NCBI GenBank assembly: GCA_025455395.1
Contig: JALOMO010000044.1
Coordinates: 1-46,114, forward strand
Reading direction: 5' to 3'
Source: Bacteroidales bacterium
Lineage (GTDB): Bacteria > Bacteroidota > Bacteroidia > Bacteroidales > VadinHA17
DNA length: 46,114 nt
Below are positions 9,064-18,689 of this stretch, piece by piece (position 1 is the stretch's first letter; each line of letters opens with the position of its first letter). The position numbers and the translations under genes were made by a program. The notes beneath the pieces are model-generated. The model did not search any database. It was not told the DNA's origin and saw only the letters and a program-made list of their open reading frames with translations.

Positions 9064-9375
9064 TTAGAATGCCTTAAACCATGACTGAAACTGTTCACCA
9101 ATCCATGGAACAGGTTTCATTTCGCCCTGAATTGACCATATCAGACTCAGCAGCCAGAAGACAAAAAGGACAATGCTTCCCACTGCCCATATTATCTGAC
9201 CAAGAATGGGAATTATATTTAGGAAGCCAAGGCCTATCCCGAAAATGATTATCCCGAGATTCTGCCTGATATAGTAACTTGCATATTCCTCTTTGTTATT
9301 CATGTTTACTATCAGTGCTATCAGCCATCCGATTCCGAAGAGATGTGATACGATGGCTTTCATTTTTGCGTCCAT
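9064..9375 (-). CDS. DUF4870-like small membrane protein
   Basis: Start likely at MDAKMKAIVSHLFGIGW (9375) rather than 9441; NKEEYASYYIRQNLGIIIFGI...IWSIQGEMKPVPWIGEQFQ. Confidence 0.75.
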   Translation of the reverse strand: MDAKMKAIVSHLFGIGWLIALIVNMNNKEEYASYYIRQNLGIIIFGIGLGFLNIIPILGQIIWAVGSIVLFVFWLLSLIWSIQGEMKPVPWIGEQFQSWFKAF

Positions 9376-9479
9376 TGTGTTTAGTTTTAAGGTTCGTCCA
9401 AAATTAGGAATAATTAACCTGATAATATACATCCCAGTCATTCTCTTTGCTATTTTTGTGCCCTGATATTTTTAACCGG

Positions 9480-10382
9480 ATGGAATATGTAACCAGTCAC
9501 CTGGGAGAATTTGCCGCTTTGGCAGTGGCATTATTCTGGACTGTCACAGCGCTGGCTTTTGAATCTGCAAGCCGCAAGATAGGCTCACTGACAGTCAACA
9601 TCATGAGGCTGGTGCTTGCTTTTCTCTTCATCGGTCTTTTCACTATTTTCAGCCGCGGGCACTTTCTTCCTGTCGATGCCACCCGTCACAACTGGATTTG
9701 GCTGGCTCTCTCCGGAATAATTGGCCTTGTACTTGGCGACTATTTCCTTTTCAAATCCTACGCACTTATTGGTTCCAGGTTTGCGATGCTTGTCATGACA
9801 CTTGTACCTCCCCTGGCAGCATTTTTCGGGTATATAATTCTTGGGGAGTCACTCGAGCTGATACAGCTGACAGGTATGGTTGTGGTCATCTCAGGTATCA
9901 TAATGGCGATATTCAACAGGCCGGTGAAAGGTGAGAGACTCTCCATAAAGATTGCTCCTGCAGGTGTTGTGTTTGCATTTATAGGTGCATTCGGACAGGC
10001 CCTGGGGCTGGTACTAAGCAAGTATGGTATGGAAGGTTATGATCCGTTTGCATCGACACATATAAGGGTTATAGCCGGAGTGGCAGGTTATTCAATTATT
10101 ATCACCCTGTTGCGGCGCTGGCGCCAGGTCGGGGAATCACTCAGTAACACTCCGGCGATGAAAGCTCTGACGCTTGGAGCATTTTTCGGTCCTTTTCTGG
10201 GTATATCCTTCTCACTGCTCTCTGTCAGGCACACGGAAGCCGGCATTGCATCAACCATTATGTCTATTGTACCGATTTTGATTATAGCCCCGTCAGTATG
10301 GCTCAACAAAGAGAAAATTACTGTAGCGGAAGTAATTGGTGCAGTAATAAGCGTTGCGGGCATTGCCCTTTTCTTTATCTGA
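9480..10382 (+). CDS. EamA/DMT superfamily transporter
   Basis: Two EamA repeats, ~10 hydrophobic segments; start probably MEYVTSH at 9480 (ORF extends to 9447). Confidence 0.88.
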   Translation: MEYVTSHLGEFAALAVALFWTVTALAFESASRKIGSLTVNIMRLVLAFLFIGLFTIFSRGHFLPVDATRHNWIWLALSGIIGLVLGDYFLFKSYALIGSRFAMLVMTLVPPLAAFFGYIILGESLELIQLTGMVVVISGIIMAIFNRPVKGERLSIKIAPAGVVFAFIGAFGQALGLVLSKYGMEGYDPFASTHIRVIAGVAGYSIIITLLRRWRQVGESLSNTPAMKALTLGAFFGPFLGISFSLLSVRHTEAGIASTIMSIVPILIIAPSVWLNKEKITVAEVIGAVISVAGIALFFI

Positions 10383-10388
10383 CGCCGG

Positions 10389-11798
10389 TCAGACTTTTCT
10401 GAGCTTCCATTTTCCCCTTCTGAATACCAGCCATGCTGTAAAAGTAAGCAGCGTCTCGCTGAAGACAATCGCATAGTATACACCGAGCTGATCCAGACCA
10501 AGCGGTAATGCCAGAAGCCATGCGAGAGGTATCTCAACCATCCAGAACACGAATAGGAATATTTTTGTGGGCGTGAAGGTATCGCCTGCTCCGTTAATAG
10601 CGCCTATCAATACCATCCCGAGAGCATAGGAGATGAAGCCGGCGCTTATAATACGGAGTGCAGGTATGCCTTCAGAGATGACGGCCTGATCATCAATAAA
10701 GAACCTGATGAAGGGTTCGGGCCAGAGAACCAGTATAAGACCAATTAGCCCCATCAGTACAGAGTTTACCCAGCCTACATTCCATGCAGCTTTTTCGGCT
10801 CTCTCAGGCTTACCGGCCCCAAGGTTCTGACCCACAAGGGTTGATGAAGCATTGCTTATCCCTGATGAGGGAAGAAGGGCAAAGATCACAACACGGATGG
10901 CAATAGTATAGCCGGCAACAGCAGCGCTTCCGAACTCAGAGACAATTCTCATCATGAATATCCAGCTGGTGGTGCCGATGAGATTCTGTCCAATGCCTCC
11001 AAGTGAAAGCCTGAAAAGCTTGGCAATGATTACAGGGTCAGGAACGATATGTCGTAAACGGAGCTTAACTCTCTTATGTCCGCGGAAGAGTATTATGAAC
11101 TGCCATACTACGGCGACACCTCTGCCTGTTGCTGTTGCGACAGCAGCACCTTTTATTCCCAATTCCGGGAAAGGCCCCCACCCGAAGATGAGGCAGGGAT
11201 CAAGAATGATATTGAGTATATTTCCCAGCCAGAGTACTTTCATTGCTGTGGCGGCATCACCTGAGCTTCTGAATACACTGTTGATGATAAAAAGGAGCAT
11301 AATGACGGTGTTTGAGCCGAGCATTATGGAAGTATATCCTGATAGGTCGCGTGCCATTGCCGGTGAGGCACCCATCAGTGAGAGTATCTCACCTGCAAAA
11401 AGTGACCCCGCAATGGCCAACGGTGCTGAAACAAGTATCCCTGCTACGATTGCCTGAAAAGCTGTGCGTGATGCCTGCTCCGGGTCCTTCTCACCAATCC
11501 TTCTTGAGACCAGCGAGGTGGTGGCAGTGGCAAGCCCCATGCCAATTGCATAAATGATGGTTACTACTGATTCGGTGAGGCCAACCGTTGCAACCGCCTC
11601 AGCTCCCAGACGAGAGACGAAAAAGATGTCAACCACGGCAAACACCGATTCCATAAGCATCTCAAGGACCATAGGAACCGAGAGGAGCATAATTGCCCTC
11701 CGGAGTGGTATCTCGGTAAAGTCCTGATCACTTCCCTTTATTGATGCCAGAAGATCCCGGAAAAACTCCCTGATGCTATTTGTCTTTATTGTCGACAC
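10389..11798 (-). CDS. MATE family efflux transporter
   Basis: RAIMLLSVPMVLEMLMESVFAVVDIFFVSRLGAEAVATVGLTESV signature, 12 TM pattern. Confidence 0.93.
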   Translation of the reverse strand: MSTIKTNSIREFFRDLLASIKGSDQDFTEIPLRRAIMLLSVPMVLEMLMESVFAVVDIFFVSRLGAEAVATVGLTESVVTIIYAIGMGLATATTSLVSRRIGEKDPEQASRTAFQAIVAGILVSAPLAIAGSLFAGEILSLMGASPAMARDLSGYTSIMLGSNTVIMLLFIINSVFRSSGDAATAMKVLWLGNILNIILDPCLIFGWGPFPELGIKGAAVATATGRGVAVVWQFIILFRGHKRVKLRLRHIVPDPVIIAKLFRLSLGGIGQNLIGTTSWIFMMRIVSEFGSAAVAGYTIAIRVVIFALLPSSGISNASSTLVGQNLGAGKPERAEKAAWNVGWVNSVLMGLIGLILVLWPEPFIRFFIDDQAVISEGIPALRIISAGFISYALGMVLIGAINGAGDTFTPTKIFLFVFWMVEIPLAWLLALPLGLDQLGVYYAIVFSETLLTFTAWLVFRRGKWKLRKV

Positions 11799-12952
11799 TA
11801 ATCGCTCTTTTCACTTCTTAACCCGCTGACAATGATGTTAAGCAGTTTACCCTCCGGGTCTTCAGCATATTCCCAGAACATCACTCCGGCCAGGCCATTG
11901 GCTTTGACCCACTTCATCTTCTCAGCGAGAGAGATATCATCGTCATAAGAAATAAAAACAGAATCTCTTTCATTCCATAGAAAAGGAGAACATGCAGATG
12001 AATCATATATTCTGACGAAAGCTGTATCAGCTATGATCTTAATTATATCCGCATTAGAAATAGATTGGCCTGTAGTCCTTGCTTCACGGTAAAGCCCGTT
12101 ATTGACAGGTTCCGTGCCACGCCAGATACGTCCATAGAATGGAACACCGATATTGAGTTTTGAAGGGCTGACACCTGCTTCGAGATGCATCCGGACGCTT
12201 CTCTCAGTTGCATCGCCGTGTGGTGAATCCCATTCAGACAAGAGAAGGTTTGAGTGATGACCTGTCTGTGAGGTCAGTCCGTTGTGCAGGTCGTAACTCA
12301 TAATATTTATAAAATCAAGATATTGCGAGGCTTCTCCGAGTCTTGTATTAGCTATGTATGCCGAGTCGCCTCCTGTTGCAATTGTCAGCAGATAAGGTTC
12401 TTTCCTTCCCTGTTTCCAGGCAAGAGAATCAATATGTTCTCTGACAGCTTTCAGCAGAAGTGTGAAGTTGTCAATATCTTCAGGTCTGTGTATGTTACCT
12501 GCCCCTGCCTGGTTGGGATACTCCCAGTCAAGGTCAACCCCGTCAACCCCGGTAGAAATAATGAAATCAACAGTGCTTTCTGCAAAGCGATTACGGGAGG
12601 AGTCAGTGAGAGCAGCATCGGAAAAATTACCTGACCATCCCCATCCACCCACTGATACAAGAACCTTCAGGTAAGGATTAACTTCCTTAAGCGAGTTGAG
12701 TTTCCTGATATCGTCAATGTTCATCTCGGTATCATCTATCCTTGTTGTGTCGAACATTACCCTTCCGTTTATAATATTGGCAAATGCATAATTAACATGT
12801 GTAAGCCGTGCAGCATCTATTTTTGATACGTCGAATCCTCTGAAACCGGCCACGTATCCCACAACCATGAAATCCTTTTCTTCTGATGGGCTGCCACATG
12901 ATGTGAGAATAGCAAACAGGAGAGACAGAAGGATTGAGCAACTATTTTTCAT
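11798..12952 (-). CDS. glycoside hydrolase family 18 (chitinase-like) lipoprotein
   Basis: Lipobox LLSLLFAILTSC; catalytic DGVDLDWEYP (DxxDxDxE). Confidence 0.92.
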   Translation of the reverse strand: MKNSCSILLSLLFAILTSCGSPSEEKDFMVVGYVAGFRGFDVSKIDAARLTHVNYAFANIINGRVMFDTTRIDDTEMNIDDIRKLNSLKEVNPYLKVLVSVGGWGWSGNFSDAALTDSSRNRFAESTVDFIISTGVDGVDLDWEYPNQAGAGNIHRPEDIDNFTLLLKAVREHIDSLAWKQGRKEPYLLTIATGGDSAYIANTRLGEASQYLDFINIMSYDLHNGLTSQTGHHSNLLLSEWDSPHGDATERSVRMHLEAGVSPSKLNIGVPFYGRIWRGTEPVNNGLYREARTTGQSISNADIIKIIADTAFVRIYDSSACSPFLWNERDSVFISYDDDISLAEKMKWVKANGLAGVMFWEYAEDPEGKLLNIIVSGLRSEKSD

Positions 12953-13046
12953 GATTTGACTTTAGTTTGTTTGGAGGGCAATTTATGAAAATTAGAACAA
13001 TTTATTGTCAAACACGTATAAGTGTAATTACAGTTTCATAACCTGT

Positions 13047-13054
13047 TATATTTG
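13047..13054 (+). promoter_or_regulatory. candidate -7 promoter element for GH130 gene
   Basis: TATATTTG, exact TAnnTTTG match 25 nt before the ATG at 13079. Confidence 0.5.
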
Positions 13055-13078
13055 CGTGAAAATTAAGTCAAAGACCAG

Positions 13079-14278
13079 ATGAAAAGAGAAGATTTCGATA
13101 CTGCAGTTGAGCTATTATTTGAAGAGCATTCCAGGCTTTCAGGAAGGAAGAATCCGAAAAAGGATTCAGGTAATGGAATATTTGACAGATATCTTTTCCC
13201 GGTTCTGACACGTGATCATACTCCTGTCTTCTGGAGGTATGACCTTGACTACAACACTAATCCGCACCTGATGACACGGCTGGGCATCAACACAACATTT
13301 AACGCGGGGGCAATTAAGCTTAACGGCAAATACTGCCTGGCAGTAAGGACGGAAGGATTCGATGTCAAGTCATTCTTTGCTGTGGCCGAGAGCCCGAACG
13401 GAATTGATGAATGGAGGTTTCGTGATCATCCTATAGTGATGCCGGTTACTGATGATCCTGAGATGAACGTCTATGACATAAGGCTGACGCAGCATGAGGA
13501 TGGATGGATCTATGGTCTTTTCTGTGCAGAGCGCAAAGACCTGAGCAAACCTGATGATTCATCAGCCGCACTGGCAAGCTGCGGTATTGCACGAACCAGG
13601 GACCTTGACAGGTGGGAAAGACTTGATGACCTTGTTTCAACGGCAGCACAGCAGAGAAACTGTGTTCTTCACCCCGAGTTTGTCAGGGGCAGGTACATGA
13701 TATATACAAGACCTCAATCTGGATTCATTGAGACCGGTGACAGCGGCATCAGTGCCGGTTTCTGCGATAGTATGGAACATGCCGTGCTGGGTGAGGAGAT
13801 ACTTGTAGACTCAAGGAAATACCATACCGTCAAGGAGGTCAAGAACGGACAGGGGCCCTCTCCTATCAAAACAGAACACGGCTGGATCCATCTTGCTCAC
13901 GGGGTGAGGCGGACAGCGGCAGGACTGAGATACACCCTTTACCTTTTTCTTACTGCTCTGGATGAGCCATGGAGAGTTATCAGAAGACCTTCAGGACATT
14001 TCATTGAACCCCTTGATGAAGAGCGTGTCGGTGATGTATCAAATGTAGTCTTCAGCAACGGCTGGATTGCCGATGACGATGGCACACTATTTGTCTATTA
14101 CGCTTCCTCAGATACTAGAATGCACGTGGCTACTACAACGATGGAAAAACTGATTGATTATGTATTGAATACTCCCGAGGATGCCGGACGTACTCAACTG
14201 TGTGCTGCTCAGAGGGATCAGATGATTGAAAAAAATCTGAAAATTCTTTCCCTGAGGTATCCAAATATCAAATTTTGA
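13079..14278 (+). CDS. glycoside phosphorylase, GH130 family (4-O-beta-D-mannosyl-D-glucose phosphorylase-like)
   Basis: TRDHTPVFWRYDLDYNTNPHLMTRLGINTTFNAGAIKLNGKYCLAVRTEG, GPSPIKTEHGWIHLAHG, YYASSDTRMHVATT motifs. Confidence 0.9.
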   Translation: MKREDFDTAVELLFEEHSRLSGRKNPKKDSGNGIFDRYLFPVLTRDHTPVFWRYDLDYNTNPHLMTRLGINTTFNAGAIKLNGKYCLAVRTEGFDVKSFFAVAESPNGIDEWRFRDHPIVMPVTDDPEMNVYDIRLTQHEDGWIYGLFCAERKDLSKPDDSSAALASCGIARTRDLDRWERLDDLVSTAAQQRNCVLHPEFVRGRYMIYTRPQSGFIETGDSGISAGFCDSMEHAVLGEEILVDSRKYHTVKEVKNGQGPSPIKTEHGWIHLAHGVRRTAAGLRYTLYLFLTALDEPWRVIRRPSGHFIEPLDEERVGDVSNVVFSNGWIADDDGTLFVYYASSDTRMHVATTTMEKLIDYVLNTPEDAGRTQLCAAQRDQMIEKNLKILSLRYPNIKF

Positions 14279-14532
14279 TTTAAGTTTGCGCCTCAATATC
14301 GGGGCATCAATTTTATGCTCATTCACTGACCGGTGAATAACTCAGTTTGAGATGAAGCATATTATTGATAATCAGATATTAATATATGACTTGCATGTGT
14401 TAATATCTTTTGCTCCGGAGGAATACATCAGATATATCATTATTTATCTTAGACGAAAATTTTATAACATTTATTAATAACCAATATCAGTAATTAAAAA
14501 CCAGAAAAAAGGTAATTTTCATTTACCGAAGT

Positions 14533-15777
14533 ATGAACGCTAACAGGAAAGAGGCTACGGTTGCTCATGTTGAGAACCGCCTCATGGGCTGCTCCTCGGA
14601 AGAGGAGCCTGGCGCGGGTACCATGATCTTCCCGCAGATCGGATCCCACGATCGTTTAGTTAGCAACCGGAGTTCGGAATTCATACGCCGCTACTTCCCC
14701 CTAACAAATGTTGATTCATGGAATGACTGGAGATGGCAGTTACGTAACTCCTTTACTTCAGCTGAGGCGTTATCTCGTGTCATGAAACTGACAGAAGATG
14801 AGACACACGCCCTCAACAGTCTGAAGAACAGGTTGCCCCTCAGGGTCACTCCGTACTATCTCTCACTCATCTACGATGCAGCACCTGAGAGTGCTTTGCG
14901 CCGGACAATGATTCCGTCATTAAGCGAACTGACAATCACTGATGCTGAGAAGGCTGACCCGCTCGATGAGATGGGAAGCAGTCCTGTACCTGGTATTGTT
15001 CACCGTTATCCTGACAGGGCGCTGTTCACTGTGACACAGTTTTGCTCATCGTATTGCAGGTATTGCACCAGGTCACATTCAGTTGGCAAGCTCGGACATC
15101 TCACCAAGGGTGAGTGGGAAAGAGCCTTCAAGTACCTCTCAGAACACACTGAGGTGCGTGACGTAATTATCAGCGGTGGTGACCCCCTGACGATGAATGA
15201 TGATAAGCTTGAGTACCTGCTCTCGAGTCTGAGGGCTATAAAACATATCGAGATTCTCAGGATCGGGACAAAAGTTCCGGTGGTACTGCCTCAGCGCATA
15301 ACGCCGCAGCTGGTGGCCATGCTCCGTAAATATCATCCACTCTTCATGAGTCTTCATTTCACACATCCTGACGAGATCACGCCTGAGACGGCAAAGGCCT
15401 GCGAAATGCTTGCCGATGGCGGAATGCCACTTGGCAGCCAGACTGTGCTTCTCAGCGGTATCAATGATGATCCGGTGGTGATGAAGAGCCTCATGCAGCA
15501 GCTTCTTAAGATCAGGGTCAGACCTTATTATCTATATCAGTGCGACCTTATACCTGGTTCAAGCCATTTCAGAACTTCGATTGAGAAGGGCATTGAGATA
15601 ATTGAAAACCTGAGAGGACATACAAGCGGTTATGCTGTACCACAATTTGTCGTTGACGCCCCCGGCGGAGGCGGTAAAATTCCCGTGCTTCCTAATTATG
15701 TGGTTGAAAGCGGGCCTGAAAAATGGGTTCTCAGAAACTATAAGAGGCGGCAATACACATACCCCAATAAAAAGTAA
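14533..15777 (+). CDS. KamA family radical SAM protein (lysine 2,3-aminomutase-like)
   Basis: CSSYCRYCTRSHSVG (CxxxCxxC), ISGGDPL, YQCDLIPGSSHFRT, GHTSGYAVPQFVVDAPGGGGKIPVLPNYV. Confidence 0.92.
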   Translation: MNANRKEATVAHVENRLMGCSSEEEPGAGTMIFPQIGSHDRLVSNRSSEFIRRYFPLTNVDSWNDWRWQLRNSFTSAEALSRVMKLTEDETHALNSLKNRLPLRVTPYYLSLIYDAAPESALRRTMIPSLSELTITDAEKADPLDEMGSSPVPGIVHRYPDRALFTVTQFCSSYCRYCTRSHSVGKLGHLTKGEWERAFKYLSEHTEVRDVIISGGDPLTMNDDKLEYLLSSLRAIKHIEILRIGTKVPVVLPQRITPQLVAMLRKYHPLFMSLHFTHPDEITPETAKACEMLADGGMPLGSQTVLLSGINDDPVVMKSLMQQLLKIRVRPYYLYQCDLIPGSSHFRTSIEKGIEIIENLRGHTSGYAVPQFVVDAPGGGGKIPVLPNYVVESGPEKWVLRNYKRRQYTYPNKK

Positions 15778-15784
15778 TTAAGGT

Positions 15785-16759
15785 ATGACAATCGGGCTTA
15801 CGTATGACCTTCGCTCGTGGTACCTCGAGCGCGGTTATACCATGGAGGAGACGGCTGAGTTTGACAAAGAAGAGACTGTGGTTGCCCTCGAAGAGGTGCT
15901 TGCCAGGCTGGGATACCAGACTGAGCGCATTGGCAACATCTTTGAGCTTGTAATTAAGCTTGCTGCAGGTCTCAGATGGGATATGGTATTCAACATTACG
16001 GAAGGTCTATATGGTGACGGACGTGAGTCTGTTGTTCCTGCTTTGCTTGACCAGTACAGGATTCCCTACGTGTTCAGCGGACCGGTCGTTATGGGTATAT
16101 CCCTTAATAAGTACTATGCCAGGCTTGTGGCTGAAGCAGCCGGAGTACCTGTGAGCCCCGGAATACTTATCTCATCAGCTGATGACATTCACAACGCATC
16201 ATCACTTACATACCCGCTCTTTGTAAAACCTGTTGCGGAAGGTACCGGCAAAGGTATTACTGAGAGAAGTATAGTCAGAGACGCTTCTTCTCTTGCAGTA
16301 CTGACGACTGAGCTTCTTGAAAGGTTTAAGCAACCTGTTCTGGTTGAAGAATATCTTCCGGGAAGGGAGTTTACCGTTGGTATTACAGGCAGCGGAGCAG
16401 ATGCGAGTGTTGTCGGTGGAATGGAAGTAATATGCAAGGATAACCTGCCCTATTCTGTAGAAGTGAAGGAGAATTACCAGGACATTGTTCAATACCGGAC
16501 AATTGATGAGAGTTACAGGGATGAATGCAACGCTGTCGCACTTGCAGCCTGGCGTGCACTCAGTGCTGTTGACGCCGGCCGGGTAGATCTGAGAGCTGAC
16601 AGAAAGGGAAAAATTTGTTTTATCGAGGCCAACCCGCTGGCGGGTCTGAACCCGGTACACTCTGATCTTCCCATCCTGTCACGAATGAATGGCGTCGGAT
16701 TCGATTCACTGCTTGAAATGATAATGAACTCGGCTAAAAGACGTTATGGATTAAAATAA
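15785..16759 (+). CDS. ATP-grasp D-Ala-D-Ala ligase-like protein (1)
   Basis: PLFVKPVAEGTGKGI, VLVEEYLPGREFTVGI, VDLRADRKGKICFIEANPLAGLNPVHSDLP. Confidence 0.88.
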   Translation: MTIGLTYDLRSWYLERGYTMEETAEFDKEETVVALEEVLARLGYQTERIGNIFELVIKLAAGLRWDMVFNITEGLYGDGRESVVPALLDQYRIPYVFSGPVVMGISLNKYYARLVAEAAGVPVSPGILISSADDIHNASSLTYPLFVKPVAEGTGKGITERSIVRDASSLAVLTTELLERFKQPVLVEEYLPGREFTVGITGSGADASVVGGMEVICKDNLPYSVEVKENYQDIVQYRTIDESYRDECNAVALAAWRALSAVDAGRVDLRADRKGKICFIEANPLAGLNPVHSDLPILSRMNGVGFDSLLEMIMNSAKRRYGLK

Positions 16760-16761
16760 GA

Positions 16762-17724
16762 ATGAAAAAGTGCCTTATCATATATAACGAGCCGTCGCCT
16801 GACGCCCTGCCTGATGAGCTTGACGTGCTCGACCAGGTGAATTTTATTGGAGATACCCTGCAGAAGCTGGGTTATGAGGTATCTCGCCAGGGTATCACTG
16901 ATAATTTCTTTCATGAGATATCCTGTCTTGAAAGCGGTAAATATGAATTTATATTCAATCTTGTTGAATCAGTTGGAAAGAAAGCCGAGATACTTTATTT
17001 TATCCCGGCACTGCTCAACATGAATCATATTCCATATACTGGATGTCCGCTTGAGGCAACTTTCATCACCGGAAGCAAGGTGCTTGCCAGAAGAATGATG
17101 AAATCGGGTGGCATCCCTGTTGCAGGCGGATACAAAGTTTCTGAGGCTGACAAACTTACACCGGGAAAGAAATATATACTTAAGCCGGTTTGGGAGGATG
17201 GCTCACTTGGGATTACAGAAGAATCCGTTTTCATCTTTGACGGTACCGTTCCTGAGATAGTAAGGGAAAAGAATGACAGTCACTGGTTTATAGAAGAGTT
17301 CATTGACGGCAGAGAATTTAACGTAAGCGTTATGTCAGGTCCTTCCGGGCCTGAGATACTCCCCCCTGCCGAGATGCTTTTTCACGATTACCCTGGTCAC
17401 CTGCCGCGTATTGTCAGTTATAATGCGAAATGGGTGGAGGGGACCTTCCAGTATGAGAACAGCAGGCGAAACTTTCCAGGAGACCTCAGTGAGAAATTGA
17501 TGAATAATATCACTGCTGCTGTGCTGGGATGCTGGCATACATTCGGGCTGAAAGGATATGCCCGTGTCGATATGCGGGTGGATGACGATGAGAATGTTTT
17601 TGTCCTGGAAGCAAATGCCAATCCATGCATATCACCTGACAGTGGTTTTATCTCGGCCGGGTTACATGCAGGCTATACTCATGCGGAGATTATAAACCGT
17701 ATCATCAATGATCTTAATAAATAG
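16762..17724 (+). CDS. ATP-grasp D-Ala-D-Ala ligase-like protein (2)
   Basis: KKYILKPVWEDGSLGI, WFIEEFIDGREFNVSV, ARVDMRVDDDENVFVLEANANPCISPDSGF. Confidence 0.87.
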   Translation: MKKCLIIYNEPSPDALPDELDVLDQVNFIGDTLQKLGYEVSRQGITDNFFHEISCLESGKYEFIFNLVESVGKKAEILYFIPALLNMNHIPYTGCPLEATFITGSKVLARRMMKSGGIPVAGGYKVSEADKLTPGKKYILKPVWEDGSLGITEESVFIFDGTVPEIVREKNDSHWFIEEFIDGREFNVSVMSGPSGPEILPPAEMLFHDYPGHLPRIVSYNAKWVEGTFQYENSRRNFPGDLSEKLMNNITAAVLGCWHTFGLKGYARVDMRVDDDENVFVLEANANPCISPDSGFISAGLHAGYTHAEIINRIINDLNK

Positions 17725-17728
17725 AACA

Positions 17729-18208
17729 ATGGCCGAAATTTCATTCGAGATTACCGCTGATGACCGTCCCGTTCTTGAGGCAATACTGAAATCTTCAGGA
17801 TATTTTTATGATTTTGAGGTTGAAGTGGCTCTCTCGCTTGCAGATGAGACAATCGAAAAAGGACAGGAGAAGAGCGGTTATTACTGGATACGTCTTATTG
17901 AAGAGGGAAAAGTAATTGGCTTTGCCAATTTCGGCCTCAACCCATCCTCTGTTCATTCTTACGACCTGTACTGGATTGCTATTATGGAGGAGCACAGGCA
18001 AAAGCGTTACGGTTCTCTGATCCTTAAGAATGCAGAGGAGAGGATAAAATCTCTTGGTGGTAAAATTGTATGGATCGAGACATCCGGACGTCCGCTATAT
18101 GAACCGACAAGAGGATTCTATCTGAGGAATGGCTATGAACTTGAGGCTACATTACGTGATTTTTATGGCCCGGGTGATGCCAAACTTGTTTACAGGAAAG
18201 AATTATGA
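17729..18208 (+). CDS. GNAT family N-acetyltransferase
   Basis: IGFANFGLNP...LYWIAIMEEHRQKRYGSLILKNAEERIKSLGGKIVWIETS...GFYLRNGYE; start probably at MAEISFE (17729), ORF extends to 17708. Confidence 0.88.
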   Translation: MAEISFEITADDRPVLEAILKSSGYFYDFEVEVALSLADETIEKGQEKSGYYWIRLIEEGKVIGFANFGLNPSSVHSYDLYWIAIMEEHRQKRYGSLILKNAEERIKSLGGKIVWIETSGRPLYEPTRGFYLRNGYELEATLRDFYGPGDAKLVYRKEL

Positions 18209-18573
18209 AGGGTGTCTGGACAATAGTTCTCCTCATATTTTCCAATTCTTTCATGACTGTAGCCTGGTACGGACATCTGAAGTACAAGAATGTTTCCAAA
18301 TACGAGGCTCTGGGACTTACAGCCATTGTACTCATAAGCTGGGGAATTGCTCTTTTTGAGTATTTCTTTCAGGTCCCGGCCAACAGATTAGGCTACAGGG
18401 GCACAGGTGGCCCTTTTTCGCTCATTGAGCTTAAGCTGATCCAGGAGGTGATCTCAATTTCGGTCTTTATACTCTTTGCCCTGATTGTTTTCCGCACCGA
18501 ACAGTTCAGACTGAATCACCTGTTGGCATTTATGTGCATCCTTGGGGCCATTTATTTCACCTTCACAAAATAG
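18205..18573 (+). CDS. DMT-superfamily DUF486 small membrane protein
   Basis: MTVAWYGHLK...ISWGIALFEYFFQVPANRLGY...FSLIELKLIQEVISISVF; overlaps GNAT by 4 nt. Confidence 0.88.
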   Translation: MKGVWTIVLLIFSNSFMTVAWYGHLKYKNVSKYEALGLTAIVLISWGIALFEYFFQVPANRLGYRGTGGPFSLIELKLIQEVISISVFILFALIVFRTEQFRLNHLLAFMCILGAIYFTFTK

Positions 18574-18632
18574 GGCTGAAATACCACAGCTTTCTATTGA
18601 TACCACCTCAATGATATTAAGGTGAGTAATCA

Positions 18633-18640
18633 TATATTTG
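18633..18640 (+). promoter_or_regulatory. candidate -7 promoter element for ung
   Basis: TATATTTG (TAnnTTTG), 50 nt before the ATG at 18690. Confidence 0.4.
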
Positions 18641-18689
18641 TCAAAGGCTTGATTTCTGACTATTTTTACCAGTTACGGTTTTATCTGAT

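Noticed and set aside
10954-11457. 167-aa plus-strand ORF
   Set aside because: Antisense shadow of the MATE transporter coding frame.
14288-14340. Hairpins GCCTC/GGGGC and ATTCAC/GTGAAT after the GH130 gene as possible ncRNA or attenuator
   Set aside because: Short stems without a clear promoter, leader ORF or strong U-tract; at most a weak terminator.
16202-16660. 152-aa minus-strand ORF within the first ATP-grasp gene
   Set aside because: Antisense to a conserved ATP-grasp frame; likely a by-product of codon bias.
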